This document shows positions 12,241 to 22,140 of a DNA stretch of 64,000 nucleotides, piece after piece (the stretch's first letter is position 1; each line of letters opens with the position of its first letter). Made by a program: the position numbers and the translations under genes. The notes beneath the pieces were generated by a model. That model saw only the letters and a program-made list of their open reading frames with translations. It made no database searches and was not told where the DNA came from. This DNA comes from Pipra filicauda (lineage: Eukaryota; Chordata; Aves; Passeriformes; Pipridae), in contig NW_024104319.1 of assembly GCF_003945595.2 (NCBI RefSeq), positions 1,240,001-1,304,000 of the forward strand, given 5' to 3'.

Positions 12241-15237
12241 ATAATACTGCTTAAGGGGTGTCTAAGCATTTCAAGACCAAATTTTAACTCGCCTTTTGAT
12301 CTCCCAATTTGAAGGTTGGCCTCATCATATCAGAGGATATAAAATTCACTGAAACCTCTTTCATCCTTATTTGCTAGTCCACCAGTCATTGAACTCTGGA
12401 TTGAACTCTAGTTCTTTTGGATATGAGGGGTTATGCAGTAAGAGATTCCCCAGAGAGGTCTGGCAGGATATGTGCAGCAAGGCAGAGGTACTACTAAGAC
12501 TTCTAATGCACTATGTTTTTCCACATAAAGAACAGACATAAACACCAGGTTCTACAGCACACTTACTCTGAATTAAAAAAAAAAAAATCAGAACTAATGC
12601 ATCCAGAAATGCAGTGGCCAAATTGCAAGCATGAAGAGATTTGAAAACAAATTTGAGTTCTGATGAAATTCAGGTGCAGGATATTCCATATAGATCTTGA
12701 ACACGTCACCAGAGGAAGTTATTGAGATTAAACAGATAAGAAATTCAGGAAAGCATTGGATATGTGAAGAATATTCAGTTTCTTATTAGCATCTGCCACT
12801 GAAATTTTGGAAAGGGTATTTTTGTCTTTTTTTTGGGCTGTAAACCAATCTCTGTACTGTATTTCATCACTGACATCATGATTCCTGGGCAAATTATTGT
12901 GTGTTTGTTCACAGTGGTACACATAAATGTTTCAGGGATTATGAGTTTCCATTCCTGCTGTCTAGGTGATGACCTGTTGAGACAGTGGTTGTCAGCTCTT
13001 CTGAAAACTGCTTTACTTGCCTAATTTCCTTTATAGCTGTTGAGTTCTTGGGCTAACCACAAGTGATGTTTTCAGAATTCTCGGCACAACTGATTTTCCT
13101 CAAATTTGAGTCTTACCACAGAATACAATTCCAACATTACAGCTCTACTTCCCAAGCAGATAATGGACAACTACACCCACAATAATCAATAAATAAACAG
13201 TGCTATGAATTCAGCTGAGTGTAGTACTTTTATTCTGCTTAAACTTCCACACATCCAGACAACTCAAGCACCAAGCTTGAAAAAGCTTGAGCAAGCTTGA
13301 AGAGGCTCTCCTACCAGCCCGTGGTCCTTCAGCAAAATATGAACAGATCCTGGGCAATGTTTGGTGATTTCTGTTGAAAAACACTTCATATTTTCTTGTA
13401 TTTCTGTTAATTGAGTAAACTTCACTGGAGTGACACTGGTCCTAAGTCACCTTCTAGAGAACAATTTCCTCTGTAAAACACTATTGTCATTATTATATTC
13501 TGGTTCCATAGGGAGCAACATAAGCTGCAAGACAAAGTACACAACGCTGCAGAAAGCCAAGTAGCACTGTGTGGTATTCAAGAAGCTAGCAGTTAATTCC
13601 AAGTCTAGTGTGGGGAAAGCAGCCTGTGCACATGCATGTATCACAGGAGCCTGGATATGGGTTCTCTACTCAGTGATGAAGTTCTTCTGAATGGGTGGGG
13701 TGCTTGCACAGTACCAAAGTGCTGAGAAACATTAGGTCCCCAAGACAGATCGTTGTTTCATGTGGCCTGACAAGCACAGAAGTGTCACTGCTGCACTTGT
13801 GTCACACATTTTTTACCTTTCATTAAAGGATAGAGATTGATGGTCAAGATTCTTGTTGTTCATAGCATTTCTGCTCCAATACTTTTCATAGCCTTTGTCC
13901 ATTTTATCCCCTTGGGTGTGAGTTTACGTCCTCGAAGCTGTATTGACAAATAATTACCCAGTATACTGCAACAGGAACAGTCCAGCACAAAACTTCATGT
14001 GCCTTCCACGTGCAACTGAAGTCCAAACCCACCGTTGGAAGGTCTCAGAACACTGGCTTGCCCACTACCAAACTCTGGGATAAGTTTATACTTATTCTAC
14101 TACGTTCAAATTAGACATAAAAAATACATTTCCTGGGATGATTTAAAAAGCCAGGTGGACAATCACAATAATATGCAGCTACATATCTATAACAATAAAA
14201 CTAGACAAGACAGGGGCTTATTTCATTCTATTGCTAATTTGAACATAATCAAAATAGCTGAGTTCTACCATTTCATTAGAAAGGGCCACCTCCACAGAGA
14301 AGGTGTCTCCCTAGTCAGCTTCTCAGTAGGTGTTAAGAGGGCACCTGGGGGAGCTGTGGCTTCAAATCCTGTCCAGCAGAGAGTTGAAAAAGGTCTTACC
14401 CAATATTTTAATGCCATAATACCTTTCAGCAGAAAGGTATTATCTCTGCTCCAATTTTGTTTGGGACTCCAGAAGCAGTTCCCACACTATGAGTGTCTAC
14501 AGTTAGATAGCTGGTCCGCTGACCTTTGCTGGTAAAGACTAAAACTGCACAAACTAATTTGGAGCCAGCATGGGGGGAGCAGAGAGGACAACCACAAAGA
14601 CTGGTCTGAAAGAAAAACTGAGGGGTTGGAACCACCAGTTTAGTTCACAGGTGTTGGGCCAAGTCCATGAGACCCTCAGAAATATCTTGAAAGAATTTGA
14701 TTACTTTGCAGAAAGACTCCCAGAATGCAGGTTCTGGAGGCACACAATCCATCACAGTTTAAATACATCTGGTTCCCTGACACAGTCAGGCACTGGGAAA
14801 CAGGCCACAAAATGAGTTACATTACCAGAACTGAATTATCTATAGTGTTATTTCATGTCTCTGTAATTCCTGAGCATTTTATAACTACTCTTTCCTCATG
14901 CCAACCTTCGAAAAACATTGATGGTTGTTCCACTCGACTCAGTTATCCTCACAGAGATGAAGCTCAGGAGCAACCATGGAGGAGAGAACAAAGGAAAAAG
15001 TCAGCCTGGGGGCTATTTTACACAGCAGCATTTGGCTTGTAATGGTGAAAAGAAATAGAAGCTCTGCCTCAGCTGCTTTCTCCCAGTGCTTCCTGTGCCA
15101 CACTTCATCACGCAATCACTAAGGACGAAAGGAGGAGAAGCAATACAAATGCATAGGTTAGCAAGTGCAGGACACACTCTGATGCAAAGTTTTTGGTGGC
15201 CACACTCAGATGCACTGTTAAAATACACAAGTATGTA
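12241..15237. other. intergenic, no gene seen
   Basis: The largest open frame is 14,035-14,535 on the plus strand (166 codons). Its product shows no domain I recognise and no splice context supports it. A tiny aagcttga-type direct repeat occurs at about 13,273-13,303. A poly-A run sits at about 12,575. Confidence 0.55.
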
Positions 15238-15440
15238 TGTGAGGGTGACGAGACACAAGAAGAGGTTGCCCAGAGAAGCTGTGGATATTCCATCCCTGGA
15301 AGCATTCGAGGTAAGGTTCAATGGGGCTTTGAGCAACCTGGTCTAGTGCAAGGTGTTCCTGCTTACAGCAGCAGGTTGTAATCAGATGATCTTTAAGGTG
15401 CTTTCCAACCCAGACCATCCTGTGATCCTATAATTCTATG
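15238..15440 (+). mobile_element. CR1 LINE 3' end
   Basis: The plus strand codes for the last residues of CR1 ORF2 (RLPREAVDIPSLEAFEVRF, then GALSNLV). The CR1 3' untranslated end follows, with the ctttccaacccagacca phrase and a terminal attctatg. The copy is 5'-truncated and mildly diverged. Confidence 0.9.
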
Positions 15441-16328
15441 TGCCCAGTTTGTCAGGCCTGCAGTGCATTTTTGTAACTAACCTTTACTCCATATGCTCTA
15501 CTCCCTTCAAGTAATATTCAGGTCAAGGATAACAAGCACCAGACCCACCAGGCCTATGACTAGTGAAAGATCAACCAGAGAGAGGCCAGAGGGGAGAACA
15601 CATCACCAGCCTGGCTGCTGTGTAAAGCCAGAATGCATTCAGGACCCTGAGGTCTTGCAGTGTTCTGTGTAAGAAGGAATATACAATGAGGTGGTGGTGC
15701 TGTCTTCTACTCTAGCCCCGATATATTTCATTCCCCACAGTGCTGCTGCTAACTGTGATACTTAGCCTCTCCTTTCTCTGTTCCCCTCAGCAAACTGAGG
15801 CTTTGTTTGGGTTCAGTTCTTCTGGAGGTGGACTGAGATGAGATCAAGAGCTGAAAAGCCTGCTAAGAAAGCTGGAACATTTGCTGTTCCTCCTCTAATG
15901 TTCCGTAGAAGGATAAGAAAAAGAAGTACATTTTATAGGCAACAGAAAAGGTAGCAAGGCATGTGTAAATGCATAAGAAGGGAAACCTGAGGGTTTATTG
16001 TCTTACTGGGGCAGGTGACTGCTATGTTTCCAAATTACCGAGTTCAATACATTGGTTCCAAGTCCTCCCATGCATGAATATGAGACCTTCCCAGGCAATG
16101 AAACTCCCCTAAGAGGAGGGAGGGATATGTTGCTCACAAAATGAGTAAGTGCGATCACAAGAGGGTGTGCTATGCAAACATAGAAAACAATTCATTATGA
16201 CTTCCACGCTTCTTACATTCAGCAGTCAACGACACGTCCATTTCACGCAGGCAGCGAAGGGATTCAAACAATTTGGGAAGTCTGGGCAATGAACTCAGCA
16301 GAAAACTTGCTCCCCTTCCTGCTCTAGA
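15441..16328. other. intergenic, downstream of KLHL10, no gene seen
   Basis: I see no exon or repeat here. KLHL11, which I would expect beyond KLHL10 from the human gene order, is not present in this stretch or further left. Confidence 0.55.
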
Positions 16329-16475
16329 GACTTTACTAGCTAAAGAGAACTATTTACACAGGCATCCAATGGTGGGATGCTCAGAAGACTTTATTAGCTC
16401 AGCAGGACTGTTTACAGGAGCAGCCAGTGATGGCTGATCACAAGACTTAGCTAAGGGGGAACTATTTACAACGGC
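16329..16475. repeat. 58-bp imperfect tandem repeat, 2.5 copies
   Basis: Three related units begin at 16,329 (gactttactagct), 16,387 (gactttattagctc) and 16,444 (gacttagctaag). Each is followed by an aactatttaca-like or gactgtttaca-like block. The period is 57-58 bp. The third, partial unit runs across the KLHL10 stop codon at 16,466-16,468, so the repeat makes up the start of the KLHL10 3' UTR. Confidence 0.8.
16390..16395 (-). promoter_or_regulatory. KLHL10: polyadenylation signal for KLHL10
   Basis: AATAAA on the minus strand, about 70 bp past the KLHL10 stop. It lies inside the second unit of the 58-bp repeat; the neighbouring unit has tttact instead of tttatt and so lacks the signal. 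A short 3' UTR is inferred. Confidence 0.6.
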
Positions 16476-16837
16476 AAGCTCCGAGTTGAAGTGCTGAACG
16501 AGATGTCCATGGAGGTGTTGTGCCGGTAGTAGTGCGGCCCGGCGATGTACTCCATGACGCTGGAGAGCCCTGGCACCACGCAGCAGCTGACGGCACCGCG
16601 GGTGATGCCCATGCTGTGGGCGTCGTACCACTCGTTGGTGTCCTCCTTGTAGAACTCGGCAGCCACGGTGGTGCTGGACTCATTAAAGCCCCCGACCACG
16701 AACAACAGGCCGTCCATCACCTCGATGCCAAAGTTGCTGCGTGGGTTTAGCATGGAGGGCACGGCGTGCCAGTCATTGGTGACGGGGTTATACGCTTCCA
16801 CGGTCTGGTGCCAGCTGTTTTCATCAAACCCTCCGAC
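16466..16837 (-). CDS. KLHL10: KLHL10 exon 5 (last)
   Basis: Residues 500-622 and the TAA stop. It carries the last two kelch blades (VGGFDENSW, VVGGFNESS), the conserved NPRSNFGIEV block and the C-terminal tail ending STSTRSLPL, close to the family ending STSTLPV. Acceptor tcgcag|GTCGG. Confidence 0.94.
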   Translation of the reverse strand, partial: VGGFDENSWHQTVEAYNPVTNDWHAVPSMLNPRSNFGIEVMDGLLFVVGGFNESSTTVAAEFYKEDTNEWYDAHSMGITRGAVSCCVVPGLSSVMEYIAGPHYYRHNTSMDISFSTSTRSLPL

Positions 16838-19800
16838 CTGCGAATACCAAAGGGACAGAGCTGAAAGGGGCCTTCCCTCAGCCAGATCCTGTCACGCACC
16901 AGTGAGATGGGAGCTGCTCCTGCCTCCCTGGCGGTGGTCTGAGCATGGTGGAGAGCACAGGATTTCAGAACACGGCACTTGCTTATTGCAGTCTGCTCTC
17001 TCGGGAGCTTCCCAAGGCACTGTGTGCAGCTGTCAGATTTGACAGTTCTCCAGGGCTTGGATGCAGTCCATGGAGAAGATAAACAATGAATGAACAGGCC
17101 CAAGCCCTGCTGTGTGCTGCTGATGCTGTTGGTAGTGGCAGAAGATAAGTTGTTTGCTGCAGCTGCTTAAACATTGCCCACATCTTTTTCTTACCAAAAA
17201 GCGTGTGATGGGTGATAACGTTCTTGGTAAGTCCATCAACTGTTCCGGTTCTGACTTCCCTAAACCTCACATAAACACATGGCCAGCCTGGTGTTGTGGG
17301 AACTGCAGCCATGCAAAAGCCTGCAGTGCGGGGTGGTGGTGGCCCTTACCGCGTACACCTGGTTCCCGTACGCCATCACCCCAAGCCCTCTCCTCCTGCT
17401 GCTCATCGGGGCGATCAGGGACCACTGGTTTGTGGCAGGGTCAAACACTTCAGCTGAGCTCAGGCACTGATCACCATCAAAGCCACCACAGATGTACACC
17501 TGGAGACAGGAGAGAGAGGAAAGTGCCAGGGGAGCAGTTAGATCATTGGTGAGACAGTCTGTTGGAGAGAAAATGAATGGTGTGGCTGGATTTTTGGGTG
17601 TCTTGTTTTGTTTTAGGAGGGGAATGAGAATGTCATCCTGAGTTTGAAGTAGCAGTACTACAGGGAGTTGAAGCCAGCAGGATTTAGACCCTTAATTTCC
17701 CAAGCTGCATGAAGCAGACAGGCCTGGTATTGTACCTTTGGCCAGGAAAAGGGCTTGTGGGCACCAGGTGGGCTGTTGGGGGGCAGCATCTCCAGAAGAG
17801 TTTTCACACTCCTGGTCACATCTCTGCCACATGAGGCAGATGCTGTTTTATATCTCTAGGTCCAGGATTTAATGAATTGTTACAAATTCAGTGAAGGTTT
17901 ATGTGAACTTTCTTCATGTTGCAACTCTCCATCCTCTCCCCGTCCGTTTACCTTTCCGTTCAGCGTGGTTGCGTTGGCGTCGCTCCTCCGCTCGTGCATG
18001 GGGGTGATCAGGGTCCACTGGTTGGTGTCTGGGTCGTAGCGCTCTGCTGTGTTGAGCTCTATGGACCCGTCAAACCCTCCCATGGCGTAGATGAAGTTGT
18101 CCACGACGGTGACGCTGACGTAGCGGCGCCGCGAGTGCATGGGTGCCACCTGCTGCCACGTCTTCTGGAGTGGGTCAAACCGCTTGACGATGTCTAAATA
18201 ATCTGTGCCATCAAATCCGCCGATGACGTAGACGTAGCCTTTCAAATACACCGAGCCGTGGTAGGCAACAGGGCTCTCTTGCTCCCAGGGGATGTTCAGC
18301 CACTCGTCGGTGCGGCCGTCGTAGGTCTCAATGGCGCTGGTGGTGTCGCTCCTGCTCCAGCCCCCGATGGCAAAGAGGATGGGGTAGGGCAGGCGCGGCC
18401 TGGTGAGTGGGTTGGCGTTGGCTGAGGCACTCTGGCCATCCAAGTTCAGGTCGTAGATTTCTGACAGGGCACTGATGATATCTTTGCACCCAGCATTGTC
18501 CTTCACGTACTCATGAGCTTTGATGTTGTTCATGAAGTAGTCAGACGGTAGGAGTGCCAGTCGAACCTGGAACATGCAAGGAGGAGGTTAGAATACTAAT
18601 GCTGATGGTTTCCCCCTCGGCAGCCTTTGGGGACAGCTTCAAAGCTGTGCTGCACCCACCTTGCTCAGCAAGCAGGCGATGTACTGCCTCCTGTTCTGCG
18701 GGTCGTGAGCGATCCACCTCAGCACAGCCTCGAACACAGCTTCTTCTCTCTTCACGTTGAGCTCGTCCTTCTCGATGATGTGTGCCAGCTCCTCAGCAGA
18801 GAGGTCTAGGAACTCCTCGGACACCTGGGACACCTCCTCGAAGTGATGCAGGATGTACCCACAGGCGGCTGCATGCAGGTCGGGGCAGTAGTAATACTCA
18901 GTGAATCTGCAGATGCCAATGCAGTTCTCAGAGCACAGCCTGGAACTGAGGAACTTGCAGCACAGGTTGACGATGTCCATGATGTTGAACTGGTCTGCTG
19001 CAACCAGCAAACTCTCAACGTTGTCCTCCGTGATCGGTACTGTCCCAGTGTAGGCATAATCGATGATGAGACCCATCATTTCAGCTGAAACACCGGGGAT
19101 TTGATAGACCATCTTGTCTGCGCAGTTGGTAAACAGAGTCCTGAAAACACAGCACTGCTGCATTAAATCCTGTCCTTGCGTAACAGACAGATAACATACA
19201 AATGCCAAAAATTATGTTTCACCATTGTTTCTGCCTGTCAAAAACTTCCTACCAAAACTTCTGTGTCAGCTTTCCACCAAAAGTTCTCACCAGAGTCTTC
19301 CCATGGGAGTTTTCCTGCCAAAAGATCCTGGTATTGTTCACAGTTATCATATCTCTGTGAACATCTGAACAGGGCTACGTGCCAAAACACCATAGACTAC
19401 CTCCTTTGAACACTAGAAAAGCTGAAGAGAAATTTGGGGAAATCGGGGAACGAGGAATGGAAGAGAGAGTTGGCTATAACTGTTAACTCGCCCTCGGCCT
19501 CACCCTCACCTTTCCTTCTACCGCCTGGAAGCTGCCTGTCCGAAGCTGGACCCCTGCCGTCTTGGAGTGGACCGGGACCCACCGTGCTTCCTGCGTGAGT
19601 TTTTCCACCCTAACCCTATTTCTGAGAGGTACAGCAGGATCGAGGCCTCTGCACAAGCCTGAGACAGGGCCGGTGTGAGTGACAGCATGAGCTGCAGAGA
19701 AGCCAACATCCTGGCTGCATTTCAGACCCCCTGCAGCTAAAGAGATAACATCACACCAAAAGCGGCAGAGACTACAGAAAAAAAAAGGGGCAAAACTGCT

Positions 19801-20808
19801 TCTTTCTCTCCCTCTCCCCCCCCCCACTCCATAAATCAGCTTGGACGAAAAGGTAGTTTGTTGGTGGTAATCTTTTTCTTTGCTCCTAAAAATTAATCTT
19901 AGCATTTTCTAACCTTTTCTTATTTTTTCCTCTTTCTCTTTGCATCTCTTAGTAATTAATAAAACAGTTTTGGTCTCAACAGATAACTTGTATGAGTTTT
20001 AATTTTGCTCGAGGGAACATTCGAATCTAAAAGGTCTTTCTGCAATATTTAAGCAGATTGCAACACCTTGGGTCCCCTGTGTTTCCCGAACTCCCAGGGC
20101 AACAGTTTAGGTACTGGCAGGAGCCCTGCTGGGAGGCCCCATAGTTTATTAATTAATGTTTTACTTGCTGGTTGTTTGAAAAAGGAGATACAGCCTCTGG
20201 CTGGGGACAGGGAGTACCAGGGCGAACGGCCCTCATGCTTCCACAAGAATCACAAAATCACAAAATGGCCTGGGTTGGAGGGGACCTTAAGGATTATCCC
20301 ATTCCAACCCCTGCCATGGGTAGGAACTCCTTCCACTAGACCAGGTTGCTCCAAGCCCCATCCAACCTGGCCTTGGACACTTCCAGAGATGGGGCAGTCA
20401 CAGCTTCTCTGGGCAACCTGTGCCAGGACCTCACCACCCTCACAGGGAGGAATTTTTTCCAAATATCTAATATAAACCTCTATCGGTGTGACGCCATTAC
20501 CCCTTGTCCTGTCACTCCAGGCCCTTGTAAATAAATCCTTGTGTTTCCAGTACTGACCTGAAGTAGGTACTGCAACAACAGAGTATGAGCTTGTGAGCCT
20601 TGAATTCTACCCCATCCACGCTTATGACCACATCACAGAGGCTCTCTTTCAGGTGGAGCTCGTTGGCAATGCTCCAATTCCTTCTGCTCATCTTCCTCTC
20701 CATGTTGGAGGATGACTGGCTGGTGGGTGCTGTGCTATCCCCCACGTTGGAGTCAGAGGCAGTGGAGCTATCTGACGTGCGTGGAACACTGGTGTTGCCT
20801 GCAAACAT
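16466..20808 (-). CDS. KLHL10: KLHL10, kelch-like protein 10 (whole gene, five coding exons)
   Basis: Exons on the minus strand: 20,808-20,558, 19,140-18,660, 18,566-17,952, 17,499-17,350 and 16,837-16,466. All introns are GT-AG, phases agree, and the total is 1,869 nt (622 aa plus stop). Human KLHL10 is about 608 aa. Order: a Ser/Thr-rich N-terminus (1-35), BTB (about 40-160), BACK (about 165-270), then six kelch blades marked by AIGGW, VIGGFD, AMGGFD, ICGGFD, AVGGFD and VVGGFN (about 307-600). The internal MERKM at residue 36 matches a conserved point of KLHL10, as does RLPYPILFAIGGW. KLHL10 binds CUL3 as a substrate adaptor in developing spermatids and is needed for male fertility in mammals. 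No frame damage is seen. A KLHL10 paralog is the main alternative, given the odd neighbourhood. Confidence 0.95.
17350..17499 (-). CDS. KLHL10: KLHL10 exon 4
   Basis: Residues 450-499, exactly 50 codons and phase 0, one kelch blade (VYICGGFDGDQC ... NQWSLIAPM). Acceptor tctccag|GTGTA, donor GCG|gtaagg. Confidence 0.94.
17952..18566 (-). CDS. KLHL10: KLHL10 exon 3
   Basis: Residues 245-449, phase 0 at both ends. It holds the end of BACK (DYFMNNIKAHEYVKD) and the first three kelch blades (AIGGWSRSD, VIGGFDGTD, AMGGFDGSI), each with the trailing aromatic WLNI, WQQV or WTLI motif. Acceptor ttccag|GTTCG, donor AAAG|gtaaac. Confidence 0.95.
18660..19140 (-). CDS. KLHL10: KLHL10 exon 2
   Basis: Residues 84-244. 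It completes the BTB domain (IPGVSAEMMGLIIDYAYTG, then ITEDNVESLLVAADQFNIM) and carries the BACK domain (CIGICRFTEYYYCPDL, IIEKDELNVKREEAVFEAV). Acceptor tttcag|GACTC, donor AAG|gtgggt. Confidence 0.95.
19380..20065 (+). mobile_element. probable retroviral LTR in KLHL10 intron 1
   Basis: The block contains an A/C-rich promoter-like part, an aataaaac polyadenylation motif (about 19,956) and then a gagttttaattttgctcgag stretch ending in ttgcaaca, an arrangement I associate with avian ERV LTRs. It is antisense to KLHL10. The 3' end in CA at about 20,065 is plausible. The 5' end is a guess and no target-site duplication was found. Confidence 0.5.
20246..20530 (-). mobile_element. CR1 LINE 3' end in KLHL10 intron 1
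   Basis: The plus strand reads as the complement of the CR1 3' end: agaatcacaaaatcacaaaa, then tgggttggaggggacctta, then the gcaacctgtgccagg block. It is well preserved and probably a young copy. It ends about 28 bp before KLHL10 exon 1 and could carry part of the donor-side intron. Confidence 0.92.
20558..20808 (-). CDS. KLHL10: KLHL10 exon 1 (coding part)
   Basis: It codes for residues 1-83 plus two bases of codon 84. Start ATG is at 20,808. An alternative start is the ATG of MERKM at 20,703. I prefer the upstream one because human KLHL10 also begins before the MERKM block. The BTB core starts here (LCDVVISVDGVEFKAHK). The donor reads CAG|gtcagt. Confidence 0.92.
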
Positions 20809-20847
20809 CCAGCGCTGAACCCACTCGCTGGCTCTGGATTGTGACCC

Positions 20848-20860
20848 GTGATGACATCAC
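20848..20860. promoter_or_regulatory. CRE-like perfect inverted repeat
   Basis: GTGATG-A-CATCAC is a perfect 13-bp inverted repeat with one central base, 40 bp upstream of the KLHL10 ATG. It contains TGACATCA, one base from the cAMP-response element TGACGTCA. Testis-specific genes are often driven by CREM through such sites, which would suit KLHL10. GTGACCC copies lie on both sides (20,841 and 20,871). Confidence 0.4.
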
Positions 20861-20962
20861 AACCACAGGGGTGACCCAGGCCCAACATTCCCTGGTTGCC
20901 CGGCGCCTTCACTTCCCCTCGGCCCAGGTTATGCTGAACCCCGGGCCTGCACAATGTTAATG

Positions 20963-20976
20963 GTTGCTTGGAGCAA
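20963..20976. promoter_or_regulatory. RFX X-box-like inverted repeat
   Basis: GTTGCTTGGAGCAA resembles the RFX X-box pattern GTTGCC-N-GGCAAC (imperfect in the right arm). It is about 155 bp upstream of the KLHL10 ATG. RFX2 drives many spermatid genes, so the site is plausible. A further half-site GTTGCC occurs near 20,894. Confidence 0.35.
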
Positions 20977-21179
20977 AATCGTCTATGTGATCCCCCAGCA
21001 TAAGAATAATTAATAATAATAAATAATCCTCAGTATTATTTTGCCAGAGTGTAAAAGTCCCCAAAGGTGGGCACTGACTGCTGCTGAAGTGCCTTGCGCC
21101 ACCTCACCCAGGAGGAAGCTGAGGCACAGCCCAGCTCCTGTCAGTGCTGAAGTCGCACACACTGCCCCTGATTTGTCAC

Positions 21180-21368
21180 TCGAGGTGTGCCAGGGGAGGT
21201 TTAGGTTGGATATTGGGAAACTTTTTTCCCCAAAAGGGCTGTCCAGCCCTGGCACAGCTGCCCAGGGCAGCAGCAGTGGCGTCCTCATCCCTGTATAGGT
21301 TTAAAAGCCGTGTGACTCTTGGGGACATGGGTTAGTGGTGGCCTTGGCAGTGCTGGGGGACGGTTCTC
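21180..21368 (+). mobile_element. CR1 LINE fragment in the divergent promoter
   Basis: The plus strand shows the CR1 3' UTR order: ggggaggtttaggttggata, ccaaaagggctgtccagccc, ctgcccaggg, then gacatgggttagtggtgg and ttggcagtgctggggg. It stops there, before the usual terminal part, where the CpG island begins. It is therefore truncated at both ends. Confidence 0.85.
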
Positions 21369-21379
21369 TGCGGGCATTT

Positions 21380-22140
21380 CCCGCACAGGGTTCCGCGACT
21401 CCGCGTCCCCGGCGCTGCGGGGCGGTTCAGTGCCGGGCGCCCTTGCGGGCCCGAACGGCCCTGCCGATGGCTTCTTTATTGGAATCTTTCCTTTCTGTTT
21501 CGCCCTCCCCGCTCGCTGCGGCAGAAACGAAACCGCCGGTCCCGCCCCGCGCTGCTGCGGGCGCCGGGCGGAGGCGCAGCCGGGGCGCGGGAGGTCCCCC
21601 CGCACCCCCTACCCCGAGCACGCCCCGAGTCCCCCCGGCCCCGCGGCCGCGTTCCGGTCCCGCACCCCGGCCTCGTCCCGCGGCTGCGCGGCCCGGCGGG
21701 AGCGGAGCGGGAGCGATGGTGAGCGGGGTCCGCGGGCCGGGAGCCCGGGCTGGGGCAGCGGCGGCCCCGGGGCTGGGCGGGGGAGCGCGGCCAGGAGGGC
21801 GCTGGAGGGTCCTCGGTCCCACCAGAGCGGCACCGAGCGGGGTCTCTGCTCTGCCCGCAGGTGCCCGAGCTGGAGAAAGCCACGGTCCGGATCCGGCAGC
21901 CCGAGCGCGTGCGGGGGATCATCCGGACCCTCCGGGAGCAGGGGGTGGCCAAGCTGCAGGTACCGGCCCCGGCGGGGCAGGAGCTGCATCGCTCACGCTC
22001 CGTCCTTGTCTCAGCTGGCCCTTCCTCGCCCCCCCGGCTGCGGCGCGGTGTGCAGGCGGAGGGGAGAAGCCCCAGAGGAGACGGAGGACGGGACTGGTGG
22101 CTCTCCCCGGACGGTCCTTTTGGCTCCTGGTTATGAAGCT
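21380..22140. promoter_or_regulatory. CpG island at the NT5C3-like 5' end
   Basis: The stretch is very GC-rich with many CG dinucleotides (for example gcgccgggcggaggcgcagc), in contrast to the AT-rich surroundings. It covers the ATG at 21,716, intron 1 and exon 2. Long open frames in several frames here are a by-product of the composition. It is typical of a broadly expressed gene's promoter. Confidence 0.85.
21716..21959 (+). CDS. NT5C3B: NT5C3-family cytosolic 5'-nucleotidase, first coding exons only
   Basis: Exon 1 supplies only the ATG (21,716-21,718) before a gtgagc donor. Exon 2 is 21,861-21,959 (acceptor cccgcag, donor CAG|gtaccg). Joined, they give 34 residues starting MVPELEKATVRIRQPERV and ending REQGVAKLQ. 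This fits the N-terminus of NT5C3A/NT5C3B just before the ITDFDMTLS or ISDFDMTLS catalytic segment. The head-to-head position with KLHL10 favours NT5C3B, an enzyme that dephosphorylates m7GMP and CMP; NT5C3A is the alternative. The exon with the nucleophile Asp (DxDxT) and all later exons were not found downstream on the plus strand. The gene is partial, nested with TRABD2A, or broken here. Confidence 0.7.

Larger units (their letters stand above)
20809..21715. promoter_or_regulatory. divergent promoter region between KLHL10 and the NT5C3-like gene
   Basis: The two start codons point away from each other across about 907 bp. The KLHL10 side is of ordinary GC content and carries palindromic motifs at 20,848-20,860 and 20,963-20,976. 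The middle holds a CR1 insertion (21,180-21,368), and the NT5C3-like side is a CpG island. No TATA box is evident near either ATG. Shared control of the two genes is inferred from the layout only. Confidence 0.65.

Noticed and set aside
14350..14385. tRNA B-box-like sequence (ttcaaatcc)
   Set aside because: No A-box at the right distance and no cloverleaf stems could be drawn.
14035..14535. 166-codon open frame on the plus strand
   Set aside because: The product has no recognisable features, and no flanking gene structure or retroelement context was found.
18639..19088. Plus-strand open frames across the KLHL10 exons
   Set aside because: They are shadows of the minus-strand KLHL10 coding exons.
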